NCBI GenBank assembly: GCA_030430455.1
Contig: JAUIJB010000006.1
Span: forward strand, 1 to 64,000
Reading direction: 5' to 3'
Source: Verrucomicrobiia bacterium
GTDB lineage: Bacteria; Verrucomicrobiota; Verrucomicrobiia; Verrucomicrobiales; Akkermansiaceae
DNA: 64,000 nt
Shown: one piece after another, positions 20,570 to 29,431 of the stretch
How the letters are laid out: each line of letters starts with the position of its first letter
Numbering within the stretch: the stretch's first letter is position 1
Notes under the pieces: model-generated
Seen by the model: only the letters and a program-made list of their open reading frames with translations
What the model was told of the DNA's origin: nothing
Databases searched by the model: none
Translations under genes and position numbers: made by a program

Positions 20570-23500
20570 TCAGTTCTCCTCGACCTCGAAGCGGAAGTAC
20601 TCCGCGTCCCCGATGGCCGGCAGCTCCAGCACCTGCGGCTGGCCGCTTGGCCGCGGGATGCCGTCGTTGCCGGCGGCGGGCCAGAGGTGCCAGTCGGTGA
20701 GGTTGGTGGACTGGAAGGCGCGCACGCGGCGGTTGCCGAGGCCGGGGTACTCGAAGCTGACCATCCCGTCGTGAAGCATCATCGTCGGCGACCAGTGGTC
20801 GAGGCGGTCCAGCGGGTGGGTGTTGGTGAGCCACTCGAGCTCGTTGTCGCTGGGGTCGCCATCGGGGTTGGCATCCCTTTCACCCTCGGCCGAGAAGGCG
20901 TCGCCGAAGTGCGCGATGCGCCAGGAGTCGTAGTCCGGGTACTCCTGCACCTCGGATCCGATCCACTCGGCGAGCAGCTCGAGCCCCTCGAGGTCGAGCT
21001 CGGTCGTCGCCAGCGGGGGCATCCGGTCGTAGCCGTTGGCAGCCGCGGCGCGGGTGTAGAGGAGCGAGTGGATGATGGACCCGGGGTCGACGAGAAGGTC
21101 GCCGGGGACCAGCGGCGGATGGGCCGGGGGCTCGTTGACCAGGCCGGTCAGGCTCAGCGGCAGGTGGGCGCGGCCGTCCCAGACGCCGCCGCTGCCGCCG
21201 CCGGGGCGGTGGCAGTAGGAGCAGTTGACGTCGATGTAGGACCGCACCCGGGCCTCGAGCGAGAACTGGTCCTCGTCGGGCCGAAGGTGCCGCGGCAGCG
21301 TCGCGGGATCGTCGGCCATGCCGGCCAGGTAGCCCGCCGAGGCCAGCAGGCCGATGAAGTTCCCCGAGCTTTCCGCGATCGACCCCTCGCCATTGAGCTG
21401 GCGGGTGTGGAAGGACAGCGCATGGCCGGCCGCCGGGTTGTGGCAGCTGAGGCAGGAGCTCCGCGAGGGGATGGTCCAGACGACGCTGGTCGGGGCCGAG
21501 TCGAGCATCAGGTCGACCTCGAAGCTTTCCCCACTGCTGCCCGACAGGTCGGCCTCGTCCTGCAATCCGGCGTTGACGTTGCGCCAGCGGTAGGAGACGC
21601 CGTAGGTGCCGGCGGCGTCGCGGACCAGGAAGCGGGTCTCGAGCCGGCGCCGCGGCGAGCCCGGGACCGGTCGCCGGTCGGTGACGGGCGCCCCGCCGAT
21701 CATCCGGGTGAAGCTCTCCCACTCGGTGGGCATGTCGAAGTGCTTGGCCCAGACCATTCCCTCGGGGAAGGTCCACGGCTCGTCGCGGGAGTAGCCGATC
21801 GTGTCGCTGTCGTTGCGGATCAGGAACCAGCGCCGCTTCTCGGCGAAGTCGGACCAGAAGCGGAGGTTCGGATCGTAGGCAATCCCGCCCGGCTGCGGGC
21901 CCAGCGTGGCGAGGTCGGCGAAAAAGCCGGTCTCGCTCAGGTTGACGGGAAACTCGCGGGCATCGTCGCCGAGGGTGAGGCGCTTGATGGTCGCCACGCC
22001 CTGGTCGGTGTGGAAGCCGCCGGCGCCGCGGTCGAGCACCAGGATGTCGCCGTTGGTGGGGTCCAGCTCGAAGGCGAGCAGGCCCTTCTCGCCGCCGAGC
22101 CGCTCCACCTCGGGCCCCTCCGCGCCGCGGGTCAGGGCCCAGAGGTTGCCCGAGGAAAAGTCGCCCATGATGAATTTCCCCTGCAGCCCGGGCATCGAGT
22201 CGCCACGGTAGAGGAAGCCGGCGATGACCGAGCGACCCTCGAAGGGACCATTGCCGCGCGGGTAGGTCCAGTAGGGCTCGACGAAGTTTGCCGCGGATTC
22301 CTCGGCGCCGTTGAGCAGGTCGCCGCTGCGGTAGCCCTCGGTGATCGACTCCCGCCAGGCCCAGCCGCCGTTGCCGCCGTAGGTGCCGCCATCGACCAGC
22401 GGAAAGGGGTAGATCGACAACTCCTCGCGGGTGCCGTGCGAGACGTCGCCGACCCAAAGTTCATCGACGCTGCCGTCGCCGTCGTGGTCCTCGGGCGAAA
22501 AGCTCCACGGGTTGCGCTGACCCATCAGCAGGATCTCGGTGCGGACCTGGTTGGGGTCCAGCGCCACGCCGTTGAAGCTGGTCACGCCGACGAAGGGGTT
22601 GTCGGGGGGAATGGCGAAGTGCGCCTCGCCACTGGTGCCGCCGCCGACCCGCGGGATCACCAGGTCGCCGTCGTTGTTGGTGCCCCCCGGGTCGGGACCC
22701 GGCGCGGGATTTGGATTCGGCACCAGACTGCCGGGCTTCTTGTCGACGTCGATGCGGATGATCGACGACCAGAAGTTGCGGTCGATGTGCTGCGAGTTGT
22801 CGCCGAGGTCCTCCTGGTCGCCGTCATCGCCGAAGCCGACGTAGAGGTAGCCGTCGGGTCCGAAGTGGCAGTGGGCGATGGTGTGAATCTCCTGGTCGGA
22901 GTCCTGGTCGATGAGGACCTGGCGGCTGTTGATGTCCGCGGTGTAGGGCGGACTGGTGCTGCAGGTGAAGCGGGTGACGTGGACGCGGTCGTCGGCGGTG
23001 TTGTAGGTCAGGTAGATGTAGCCGTTGTCGGGCCAGTCCGGGTGCACCGCGATCCCCTTGAGGGCGCGCTCGGTTTCCTCGAACTTGACCAGGCTGGTGA
23101 GGTCGAGGACCTCGACCTTGGTGGCCGGCTGAAGCCGCATGTCGGGGATCATCTGGACCCGCCCGGCCCCTTCGGCGATGAACAGCCGGGGCACCTCGCC
23201 GGTCACCGTGTCGAAGCCGTGGGGGCTGTCGAAGCCGAGCCCGGGAAAGGCGTCGACCAGCTCGTAGACCGTCGACGGGGCTTCGGCCGGGAACTTGGCG
23301 AAGTCGCTGTCGAAGCGGGGGCTGGCGGTGAAGGTGATGTCGACCGTGGCGGTCGCGGTCGAGGTCCCGGAGCTGTCGCTGATCTCGTAGTCGAGGCTGT
23401 CGCTCGCCGGGCTCCCGAGGGAGTGCTGGTAGAAGATGGTGCCGTCGGGGTGGGCGACGGCGTTGCCGGAGGCGGGCCCGGAGGTGACCTGGAGGCTCGC

Positions 23501-24415
23501 CAGATCCAGTGCGCCGGTGTCGTTGGCGGCGACGTCGAGGCGGAACTGGCCGCCGTGGTGCAGGGTGACGGCATCGTCGGCCGCCGCCACCGGGCCGCCG
23601 GGCGAGCTGCCGTCGTCGAATTGCGGCGACTCGAGGTCGTAGGCGTCTTCGATCTGCTGGGCGCTGAGCACCTCGTCGAGCACCTCGACCCTGGCGATCG
23701 TTCCGGTGAAGGGCACCGGGGTGGTGGTGGCGCTCCCCGCCTCGTTCTCCGCGCCGAGGGCGAGCGGGTTCGACTCGCCATGGATCGCCAGCTCGCCGTG
23801 GTCCTTCGAGTTGCTGAGTTGGCCGTCGATGTAGACGCGCGAGGTGCTGCCGTCGAAGGTGTAGGCGAGGTTCGTCCAGCGGCCGGCCGTCGCCGAGATG
23901 TCGGTGCCGTTGAGGTCGCCGTAGGCCACGTCGTGGCCCGCCCCCCAGTGTCCGACGGCGCCGTAGCTGCTGCTCGTTCCCTGGTGGAACCCGCAGTTCG
24001 AGCCGAAGGGACTCCCGCCACGTCTCCCCCAGGCGACGATGGTTTCCTCGCTGCTGAGGTCGGCGTTCCAGACCCAGGCGCGGACGCTGTGGACCTGGTT
24101 GCCGGAAAGGCCGAGCGTCGGGGCGAGGACCGCGGCGGTCATCTTGTCGCCACCGTCGAACTCGATCCCCTGGATGTAGGCTGAGGGGTCGTTGTTGGAG
24201 GGGTGGCTGGCGGTGATGACGGAGCCGGCCACGGTGGTGAAGGGTCCCGCGGAGCCGGGGTTGGCGATCACGGCAACCTCGCTGCCATCGGCGAGGCCGA
24301 GGGCGGTGGCATCGAGCTGGACGAGTTCGGCCGCGCGGAGCGGTGCCAGCATGACGGAGGAGGCGAGCAGGGCGGGGATTGCCTGTGATCGGCGGGAAAA
24401 CGGGGCGGAACTCAT
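20570..24415 (-). CDS. Secreted LamG / sugar-dehydrogenase propeller / dihaem protein
   Basis: A 1281-residue multidomain exported protein. After a signal peptide (~1-28) comes a LamG/concanavalin-like domain (~30-270; AWVWNADLSSEETIVAWG). Next is a short cadherin-like segment (~280-355; VAAADDAVTLHHGG). A glucose/sorbosone-dehydrogenase-type beta-propeller follows (~370-810; LKGIAVHPDWPDNGYIYL, MGQRNPWSFSP), as in PQQ-dependent sugar dehydrogenases. The C-terminal region carries two haem c sites, CLSCH (988-992) and CSYCH (1065-1069), with a conserved MPPLATTELD near the end. It probably oxidises a sugar outside the cytoplasm and passes electrons through the haems. The element copies at 20161 and 24499 bracket it. 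The exact substrate is unknown. Confidence 0.85.
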   Translation of the reverse strand: MSSAPFSRRSQAIPALLASSVMLAPLRAAELVQLDATALGLADGSEVAVIANPGSAGPFTTVAGSVITASHPSNNDPSAYIQGIEFDGGDKMTAAVLAPTLGLSGNQVHSVRAWVWNADLSSEETIVAWGRRGGSPFGSNCGFHQGTSSSYGAVGHWGAGHDVAYGDLNGTDISATAGRWTNLAYTFDGSTSRVYIDGQLSNSKDHGELAIHGESNPLALGAENEAGSATTTPVPFTGTIARVEVLDEVLSAQQIEDAYDLESPQFDDGSSPGGPVAAADDAVTLHHGGQFRLDVAANDTGALDLASLQVTSGPASGNAVAHPDGTIFYQHSLGSPASDSLDYEISDSSGTSTATATVDITFTASPRFDSDFAKFPAEAPSTVYELVDAFPGLGFDSPHGFDTVTGEVPRLFIAEGAGRVQMIPDMRLQPATKVEVLDLTSLVKFEETERALKGIAVHPDWPDNGYIYLTYNTADDRVHVTRFTCSTSPPYTADINSRQVLIDQDSDQEIHTIAHCHFGPDGYLYVGFGDDGDQEDLGDNSQHIDRNFWSSIIRIDVDKKPGSLVPNPNPAPGPDPGGTNNDGDLVIPRVGGGTSGEAHFAIPPDNPFVGVTSFNGVALDPNQVRTEILLMGQRNPWSFSPEDHDGDGSVDELWVGDVSHGTREELSIYPFPLVDGGTYGGNGGWAWRESITEGYRSGDLLNGAEESAANFVEPYWTYPRGNGPFEGRSVIAGFLYRGDSMPGLQGKFIMGDFSSGNLWALTRGAEGPEVERLGGEKGLLAFELDPTNGDILVLDRGAGGFHTDQGVATIKRLTLGDDAREFPVNLSETGFFADLATLGPQPGGIAYDPNLRFWSDFAEKRRWFLIRNDSDTIGYSRDEPWTFPEGMVWAKHFDMPTEWESFTRMIGGAPVTDRRPVPGSPRRRLETRFLVRDAAGTYGVSYRWRNVNAGLQDEADLSGSSGESFEVDLMLDSAPTSVVWTIPSRSSCLSCHNPAAGHALSFHTRQLNGEGSIAESSGNFIGLLASAGYLAGMADDPATLPRHLRPDEDQFSLEARVRSYIDVNCSYCHRPGGGSGGVWDGRAHLPLSLTGLVNEPPAHPPLVPGDLLVDPGSIIHSLLYTRAAAANGYDRMPPLATTELDLEGLELLAEWIGSEVQEYPDYDSWRIAHFGDAFSAEGERDANPDGDPSDNELEWLTNTHPLDRLDHWSPTMMLHDGMVSFEYPGLGNRRVRAFQSTNLTDWHLWPAAGNDGIPRPSGQPQVLELPAIGDAEYFRFEVEEN

Positions 24416-24498
24416 TGGGTTTCGGGGTGGGAACCGACTGCCACCACTAGCGCCGTGGCGGCAGCCGGCAAGTTTCCGCTGTGGCTTCGGGGTGGAGC

Positions 24499-24888
24499 GG
24501 GTTGGCGGTGCGGACCGGCTGGAAAGCGCGGGTTGGGTGGTGAGCGGCTGGGGGTGGAGGTGTCGTGGGGCGTGGTGGCAGTCCGGACCGGCTTTAAAGC
24601 GCGGGTTGGGCGGCCAAGCGGCTGGGGAGAGGTGGCGGAGCGAACGAAATAGGTCCTATAGGACCTATGGGAGCATCTCCTGGGCTCCGCAGTGTCGGTC
24701 CTGGCGCTGCGAAGATGGGTGGGGCGGGAGCTCACCTTCCGGAGCCGTCCAAAACTCAAGGGTGAGGCGCAGCCTCACGCCATATAGGTCCCATAGGTCC
24801 TATCGGTCTTATGCCCTGTGCTCCGCCACTTCTCCCCAGCCGCTTGGTCGCCCAGTCAGCGCCTTCCAGCCGGTCCGCACTTCCAACC
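24499..24888 (-). repeat. ~400-bp MITE-like element with inverted ends, copy 2
   Basis: It has the same terminal units as copy 1 (GGACCGGCTGGAAAGCGCGG at 24511 and its complement near 24863-24880). The core is in the opposite orientation: TAGGTCCTATAGGACC now comes first, and the GTGAGGCGCAGCCTCAC hairpin second. It fills most of the 482-bp gap between the dehydrogenase start and the esterase stop, so the dehydrogenase promoter must lie in its edge or in 24416-24498. Confidence 0.75.
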
Positions 24889-24897
24889 AGCTCCTCC

Positions 24898-26385
24898 TCA
24901 CTCTCCGCTGACCTCCCCGGGCTTCTCCCGCGTGTTCGCCACCGGCCAGTCGTCGCTGCGGTAAGGGACTGCCGGGAGTCCAGCGGAGTTCACCAGGTTC
25001 GGGGTCGCCGTCTCGTGCCAGGCGAAGCGCACCGCCACCGGCCGGGCCACCAGCGAGCTCACCACCTCGACGCGCCCGTCATCCACGATGCGGGCTTCGG
25101 CCGGGTGGAAATCCCGGCCCTTGCCGGCCAGCTCGAATTGGCCCAGCGGGTTGCCATCGGCGCGGGCGAGGCCGCCGCCGACGTGCTCGAACTCGAGCAC
25201 CACCCGGCCATCGTCGCCAAACTCGGCCGAGGCGACCCGCGGGCTGTGGACGACCCGGCGCTCGTCGCCGTAGGTTTCCCGCAGGGCGAGGTGAGCGAGA
25301 CGCAGGCCGACGTCGCGCTTGTTGGTCGGGTGGATGTCGCGGCCGTCGCCGGCGAGGTCGGTGGTGACGATCATCGCGGAGTGCGGGATCTCGTCGAGCG
25401 CGGCGGCCTGTGCCTCCCAGAACAGTGGCAGCCCGCGCGGCGTGAGCCAGGCCGGGAACGAGTCCCAGGCGGAGTAGTTGAAGGGCGCGAGCTGGACGTA
25501 GTAGAAGGGTGCTTCCGGGTTGGACCAGGCCTGGCGCCAGCCTTTGACGAGGGTGGCCAGCTTGGTCGCGTACTCCGCCGACTCGCCGGTCATCGCGTTC
25601 GCCTCGCCCTGGTACCACAGGAAACCGCGCAGCGTGTAGGGCACCAGCGGCTCGACCATGCTCCGCCACAATTCGGTCGCCTGGACGCCGTCGACCCAGG
25701 CGAAGTACTCGGTTTCCAGCACTCCCTCCAGCCGCGGCTCGGCCTCGATCGCCGCGCGGGGGGTCCAGGCCTCCACCATGGTGCCGCCGAAGCTGCTGTG
25801 GATCAGCCCGACCGGGACCTCCAGGTTGACCAGCAGCTCGCGGCCGAAGAAGTAGCCGGCCGCCGAGAATTCCGTGGCCACGACCGACTCCGGCGAGCAG
25901 GGCAGCCAGCGCATCTGCTGCTCCGGCCGGCTCACCTCGCCGTGGTGGGGGACTTGGAACAGCCGCATCCGCGGGTGCCGCGCCGCCGCGATCTCGCTGA
26001 GGTGGTTGTCGGTCGGCCGCTGGCCGCGCTTGTCACCCAGCGGCTTCTCCATGTTCGACTGCCCCGAGCACAGCCAGACTTCGCCGACCAGCACGTCGCG
26101 GAAGCGCCGCTCCTCGCTTCCGCTCACCACCAGCTCGCGCGGCTCGGCGCTGGCAGGCATCGCCGGCAGCTCCGCCTGCCACTGGCCCTCTGGGTCCGCC
26201 GTGGCCGTCGCGCGGTGCTCGCCGAAGCGGATGGTGATTTCCTCGCCCGCGTCGGCTTCACCCCACACGTTCACCGGCCGGTCGCACTGAAGCACCATGT
26301 GGTCGCTGAATACCGCGGGCAGCGAGACGGCTTGAAGCGGCCCGGCGGCGAGGGAGAGGGAGAAGAGGAGGGAAATGAATCGCAT
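24898..26385 (-). CDS. Secreted SASA-family (sialate O-acetylesterase-like) carbohydrate esterase
   Basis: A 495-residue SGNH-fold esterase with a signal peptide (1-19). The nucleophile is S110 in LCSGQSNME. The Asp/His part of the triad is in GRDIHPTNKRDVG. GTMVEAWTPRAAIE and LRGFLWYQGEAN are typical of the family. The family name is historical: in plant-polymer degraders such proteins remove acetyl groups from xylan or pectin side chains. With pectate lyase nearby, pectin deacetylation is likelier than sialic acid work (inference). The start is fixed by the signal peptide at ATG 26385. It is divergent from the first LamG gene. Confidence 0.88.
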   Translation of the reverse strand: MRFISLLFSLSLAAGPLQAVSLPAVFSDHMVLQCDRPVNVWGEADAGEEITIRFGEHRATATADPEGQWQAELPAMPASAEPRELVVSGSEERRFRDVLVGEVWLCSGQSNMEKPLGDKRGQRPTDNHLSEIAAARHPRMRLFQVPHHGEVSRPEQQMRWLPCSPESVVATEFSAAGYFFGRELLVNLEVPVGLIHSSFGGTMVEAWTPRAAIEAEPRLEGVLETEYFAWVDGVQATELWRSMVEPLVPYTLRGFLWYQGEANAMTGESAEYATKLATLVKGWRQAWSNPEAPFYYVQLAPFNYSAWDSFPAWLTPRGLPLFWEAQAAALDEIPHSAMIVTTDLAGDGRDIHPTNKRDVGLRLAHLALRETYGDERRVVHSPRVASAEFGDDGRVVLEFEHVGGGLARADGNPLGQFELAGKGRDFHPAEARIVDDGRVEVVSSLVARPVAVRFAWHETATPNLVNSAGLPAVPYRSDDWPVANTREKPGEVSGE

Positions 26386-26700
26386 CGGAGGGTCGGGGGT
26401 TTTGCTGTCAAAGATTGCGGGCACGGAGTTGCCGGCGTCGAGCCGGGAGGATGCCACCCGCCCGGATTGGCCGGCCACGGCCGCCCCTCGCCGGCATGTC
26501 CGAGAAATCGCTTGTCCCCACAAATGGGGTTTGAAAGCCTCTTAACCTCAAACTACATTCTTATAGAATGACACCGATGTCTTCATGTCCGGCATGAGGC
26601 GCGGTGGTTCCGGACCACGGAGGGAGCCGGGGATGATCTTCTTACCCATGCCGGCCTGCTCCGCGGACCTCAAACCCCGAAACATCCGCCCCGAAAACCC
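26386..26700. promoter_or_regulatory. Divergent intergenic region with a candidate promoter
   Basis: This 315-bp gap separates the esterase and LamG starts and holds no gene. On the plus strand TTGAAA (26531-26536) and TACATT (26554-26559) are spaced by exactly 17 bp in a locally AT-rich stretch. That would give a ~130-nt leader for the LamG gene. The last 20 bp before the LamG ATG match those before its duplicate. Confidence 0.4.
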
Positions 26701-28998
26701 ATGCAACCCATCCGATTCCGACGCTCCGCCTTTCCGCGGAAGCCCTCCCTCGCCGCGCTTGCCGCGGCCAACGGCCTGCTTGCCGGCACCGTCATGGCGG
26801 CCGTCCAGATTGACCTCGACGCCACCGACCAGCCGCTCGGTCCGCTCAGCAGCTGGACCAACGACGGCGCGATCGGCGGCACCTTCGACTCCGCCGGCAG
26901 CAAGATCCCGGACGTGATCGAGGTCGATGGCGTCAACGCGGTTTTCCTCAGCAACGACAACGACCCGGACAACGATCCCGGCACCGATCCGGTGGAGGAT
27001 CCCGACTCGACCTATTACGATGGCCCGAGTGCCTTCGGCGGCCCGCTGAGCGGCAACCGGACGATCGAGGCCTGGGTCCATGACGACGAGTTGGCGGAGT
27101 TCCAGAACGTCATCGCCTGGGGCACCGCCGGCACCAAGCGCGGGGCCGCCTTCTACGGCTACGGCACCAATCCCGCCGCGGGTGCGGCGATCCACTGGGA
27201 GGACGACAACGGCTACGGCCGCGACGTCCTGGTCACCGGCCGCTGGGCCCACGTCGCGGTGGTCTACAACAGCGCGGACCCGGAGCTCTTCGGGCCGGGC
27301 GTGCGGACCTATGTCGACGGCTTCCTCACCCGCCTCGAGCCCCTCAATGGCTCGCTGACCCCGCTCAACGGCGTGGTCGACGGCGGCGGCACCCCGGTGA
27401 TGATCCCCTACAGCGTGGGCCGCTGGCGGGACGGCGTCGGCGACATCGTGGAAACCGAGGACAACGCGGGCGTCGAGCCGATCAAGATCGGCCGCATCCG
27501 GGTCCACGACGAGGTGCTCGACCAGGCGACCCTGCGCGCCAGCGTCATCGCCGACGGCGCGGCCACCTTCTGGGCCGACACGGATTCGGACGGCATGCCC
27601 GACTGGTTCGAGGAACAGAGCGAGGGGCTCGACCCGAACGTCCCGGATGCGGGTGAGGACGCCGATTCTGACTTCCTGAGCAACATCGACGAGTTCAACG
27701 CCAACACCAACCCTAGCGACAACGACAGCGACGACGACGGGGCCTTCGACGGCGCCGAGGTTCTGGCCACCCTGAACGACGGATCGACCCCGACGGGCTT
27801 CGCGGCCACCGACCCGCTCTCCCCCGACAAGGACTACGACGGCTTGCTTGACGGTGCCGAAGTGGTGGCCGGCACCAACCCGGACGACCCGGATACCGAC
27901 CTCGACGGGGCCACCGACGCCCAGGAGGTGTGGTTCGGCACCGATCCCCTGGTGAATGACGGCAACCTGCCCGCCGCCGACCGCGGCCCGGTGATCGACC
28001 TCGACGCCACCGTGCTTGCCGAAGGGCCCGTCACCTCGTGGACCAACACCGGCGCGATGGGCCAGGCCTGGGTGCCCTTCTTCCCGGCGACCCCGCCTGC
28101 GGTGGCGACCCACGAGACCGGCGTCAACGGGCTCGTGCTCGATGGTCTCGACAATGTCCTGACCGGCCCGCCGGCGCCGATTCACATGGTTTTCGACGGT
28201 GCCCGCAGCGTCGAGGCCTGGGTCCTCAACCCCGAGGTCGGCTCGGAGGAAACCGTGGTTGCCTGGGGTTCCCGCGGTGGTGACGGCACCAACAGCTCGT
28301 TCAACCACGGCAGCAGCGGCAGCTTCGGAGCCTTCGGCGGCTGGAGCGACGACTTCGACATCGGCTGGGCCAACCAGATCTCCTTCGACCAGTGGACCCA
28401 CCTGGCTTGGACCTACGACGCGGACACCTTCGAACTCTCCGTCTACCGCGACGGCGAGTTGGCCGACTCCAAGATCACCGGCCCGGACGGCTCGCCACTG
28501 TCCCTGTTCACCGACCTGTTCGACCCCGCCGGCAACGCCTTCCCGATCATGATCGGGGCGCAGAACCAGAACAGCGGGGTTCCAGCCCGCCCAGCGACGA
28601 TGATCTACGGCAAGCTCAAGGTCTATGACCGGCCGCTGTCGGCGATGGAGGTCCTCGACAGCTACAACGCCGACAAGGACTCGTTCCCGATCGTCGTGCC
28701 GCAGCCCGAGGGAACGCCCCAGCTCACGATCGACTACGACCTCAGCCGTGATCCCGACATCGTGCGGCTCACCTGGGACTGGACCGACTTCCCGGTCGGC
28801 GCCGACCCGGTTCTGGAAGTCAGCCAGGACATGGCCCCGGGGAGCTGGATCGATGCCATGCAGGGCTTCGTCTTCACCGACAACGAGGTCGACTTCGTCC
28901 CGGTGGATCCGAACAACCCGGAGGACGAGGAGAACAACCCGATCTTCGATCCGAGCTGGAAGTTCTATCGCTTCAACTACACGGTTCCGGCTCCCTGA
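26701..28998 (+). CDS. Secreted twin-LamG protein with Asp-rich calcium-binding linker, copy 1
   Basis: A 765-residue exported protein of unknown exact role. A signal peptide ends near residue 34 (GTVMA-AVQ). Two LamG/concanavalin-like domains (~35-290 and ~425-660) flank an Asp-rich thrombospondin-type-3-like linker (~290-410; DTDSDGMPDWFEE, DNDSDDDGAFDGAEV). Such linkers bind calcium. A C-terminal beta domain follows (LEVSQDMAPGSWIDAM), ending NYTVPAP without any PEP-CTERM or anchor. LamG modules suggest glycan or surface binding. It is duplicated in tandem at 29432. A GC-rich hairpin follows the stop. Confidence 0.8.
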   Translation: MQPIRFRRSAFPRKPSLAALAAANGLLAGTVMAAVQIDLDATDQPLGPLSSWTNDGAIGGTFDSAGSKIPDVIEVDGVNAVFLSNDNDPDNDPGTDPVEDPDSTYYDGPSAFGGPLSGNRTIEAWVHDDELAEFQNVIAWGTAGTKRGAAFYGYGTNPAAGAAIHWEDDNGYGRDVLVTGRWAHVAVVYNSADPELFGPGVRTYVDGFLTRLEPLNGSLTPLNGVVDGGGTPVMIPYSVGRWRDGVGDIVETEDNAGVEPIKIGRIRVHDEVLDQATLRASVIADGAATFWADTDSDGMPDWFEEQSEGLDPNVPDAGEDADSDFLSNIDEFNANTNPSDNDSDDDGAFDGAEVLATLNDGSTPTGFAATDPLSPDKDYDGLLDGAEVVAGTNPDDPDTDLDGATDAQEVWFGTDPLVNDGNLPAADRGPVIDLDATVLAEGPVTSWTNTGAMGQAWVPFFPATPPAVATHETGVNGLVLDGLDNVLTGPPAPIHMVFDGARSVEAWVLNPEVGSEETVVAWGSRGGDGTNSSFNHGSSGSFGAFGGWSDDFDIGWANQISFDQWTHLAWTYDADTFELSVYRDGELADSKITGPDGSPLSLFTDLFDPAGNAFPIMIGAQNQNSGVPARPATMIYGKLKVYDRPLSAMEVLDSYNADKDSFPIVVPQPEGTPQLTIDYDLSRDPDIVRLTWDWTDFPVGADPVLEVSQDMAPGSWIDAMQGFVFTDNEVDFVPVDPNNPEDEENNPIFDPSWKFYRFNYTVPAP

Positions 28999-29431
28999 GT
29001 GGCTTCCGCCCGGGTTTGCCGGGTGAATCCCGATGATTCCGACTGCCGGGGGAGGTTTCCTTCCCCGGCAGTTTGCTGTTCGGGAATGAGTGTCCGACTT
29101 CCCTCGGTCCGGACGCCAGGCGGAGACGCTCGAGCTCAGCAACCTGTCGCCGATTCGGTCTCGCCCGACGCGAGGGAGCTCAAAAGCGCGATGAATCGGC
29201 ACGACGCCCGGGGACAGTTCCCGTGGGACTCCGTCGTGATGGAGTCGGCGTTCGTTCAAACAACCCGCCGGAAGACGCAAAATCTGATTGAGGGATGATT
29301 GGAATTCGTGGCATTCCACGGGAATCCGTACAGAAAATTTCTCTTTGGCGTGCGCCAGGGGTTGAAGTCGCCGCTGGATGATGAGTCTCAACCCCCAAAC
29401 ATCACCCCCCAAACATCCGACCCGAAAACCC
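28999..29431 (+). repeat. Intergenic part of the tandem duplication
   Basis: This 433-bp gap holds no gene. It is closely similar to 31754-32200 after the second LamG copy: the same hairpin, then CCCTCGGTC-CGGACGCCAGGC, CGAGGGAGCTCAA, GACGCAAAATCTG and GGATGATTGGAATTC-like blocks in order. The duplicated unit therefore includes the gene, its terminator and the leader of the next gene. Confidence 0.8.
29043..29071 (+). terminator. Probable rho-independent terminator after LamG copy 1
   Basis: The stem CTGCCGGGG pairs with CCCCGGCAG around GAGGTTTCCTT, followed by a weak T-containing tail. The same hairpin occurs at 31798-31826 after the duplicate. Confidence 0.6.

Noticed and set aside
20270-24184. 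1304-residue plus-strand open frame over the dehydrogenase
   Set aside because: It is antisense to the propeller-dihaem gene and begins inside the MITE-like repeat. There are no motifs, only Val/Ala/Gly/Arg-rich sequence.
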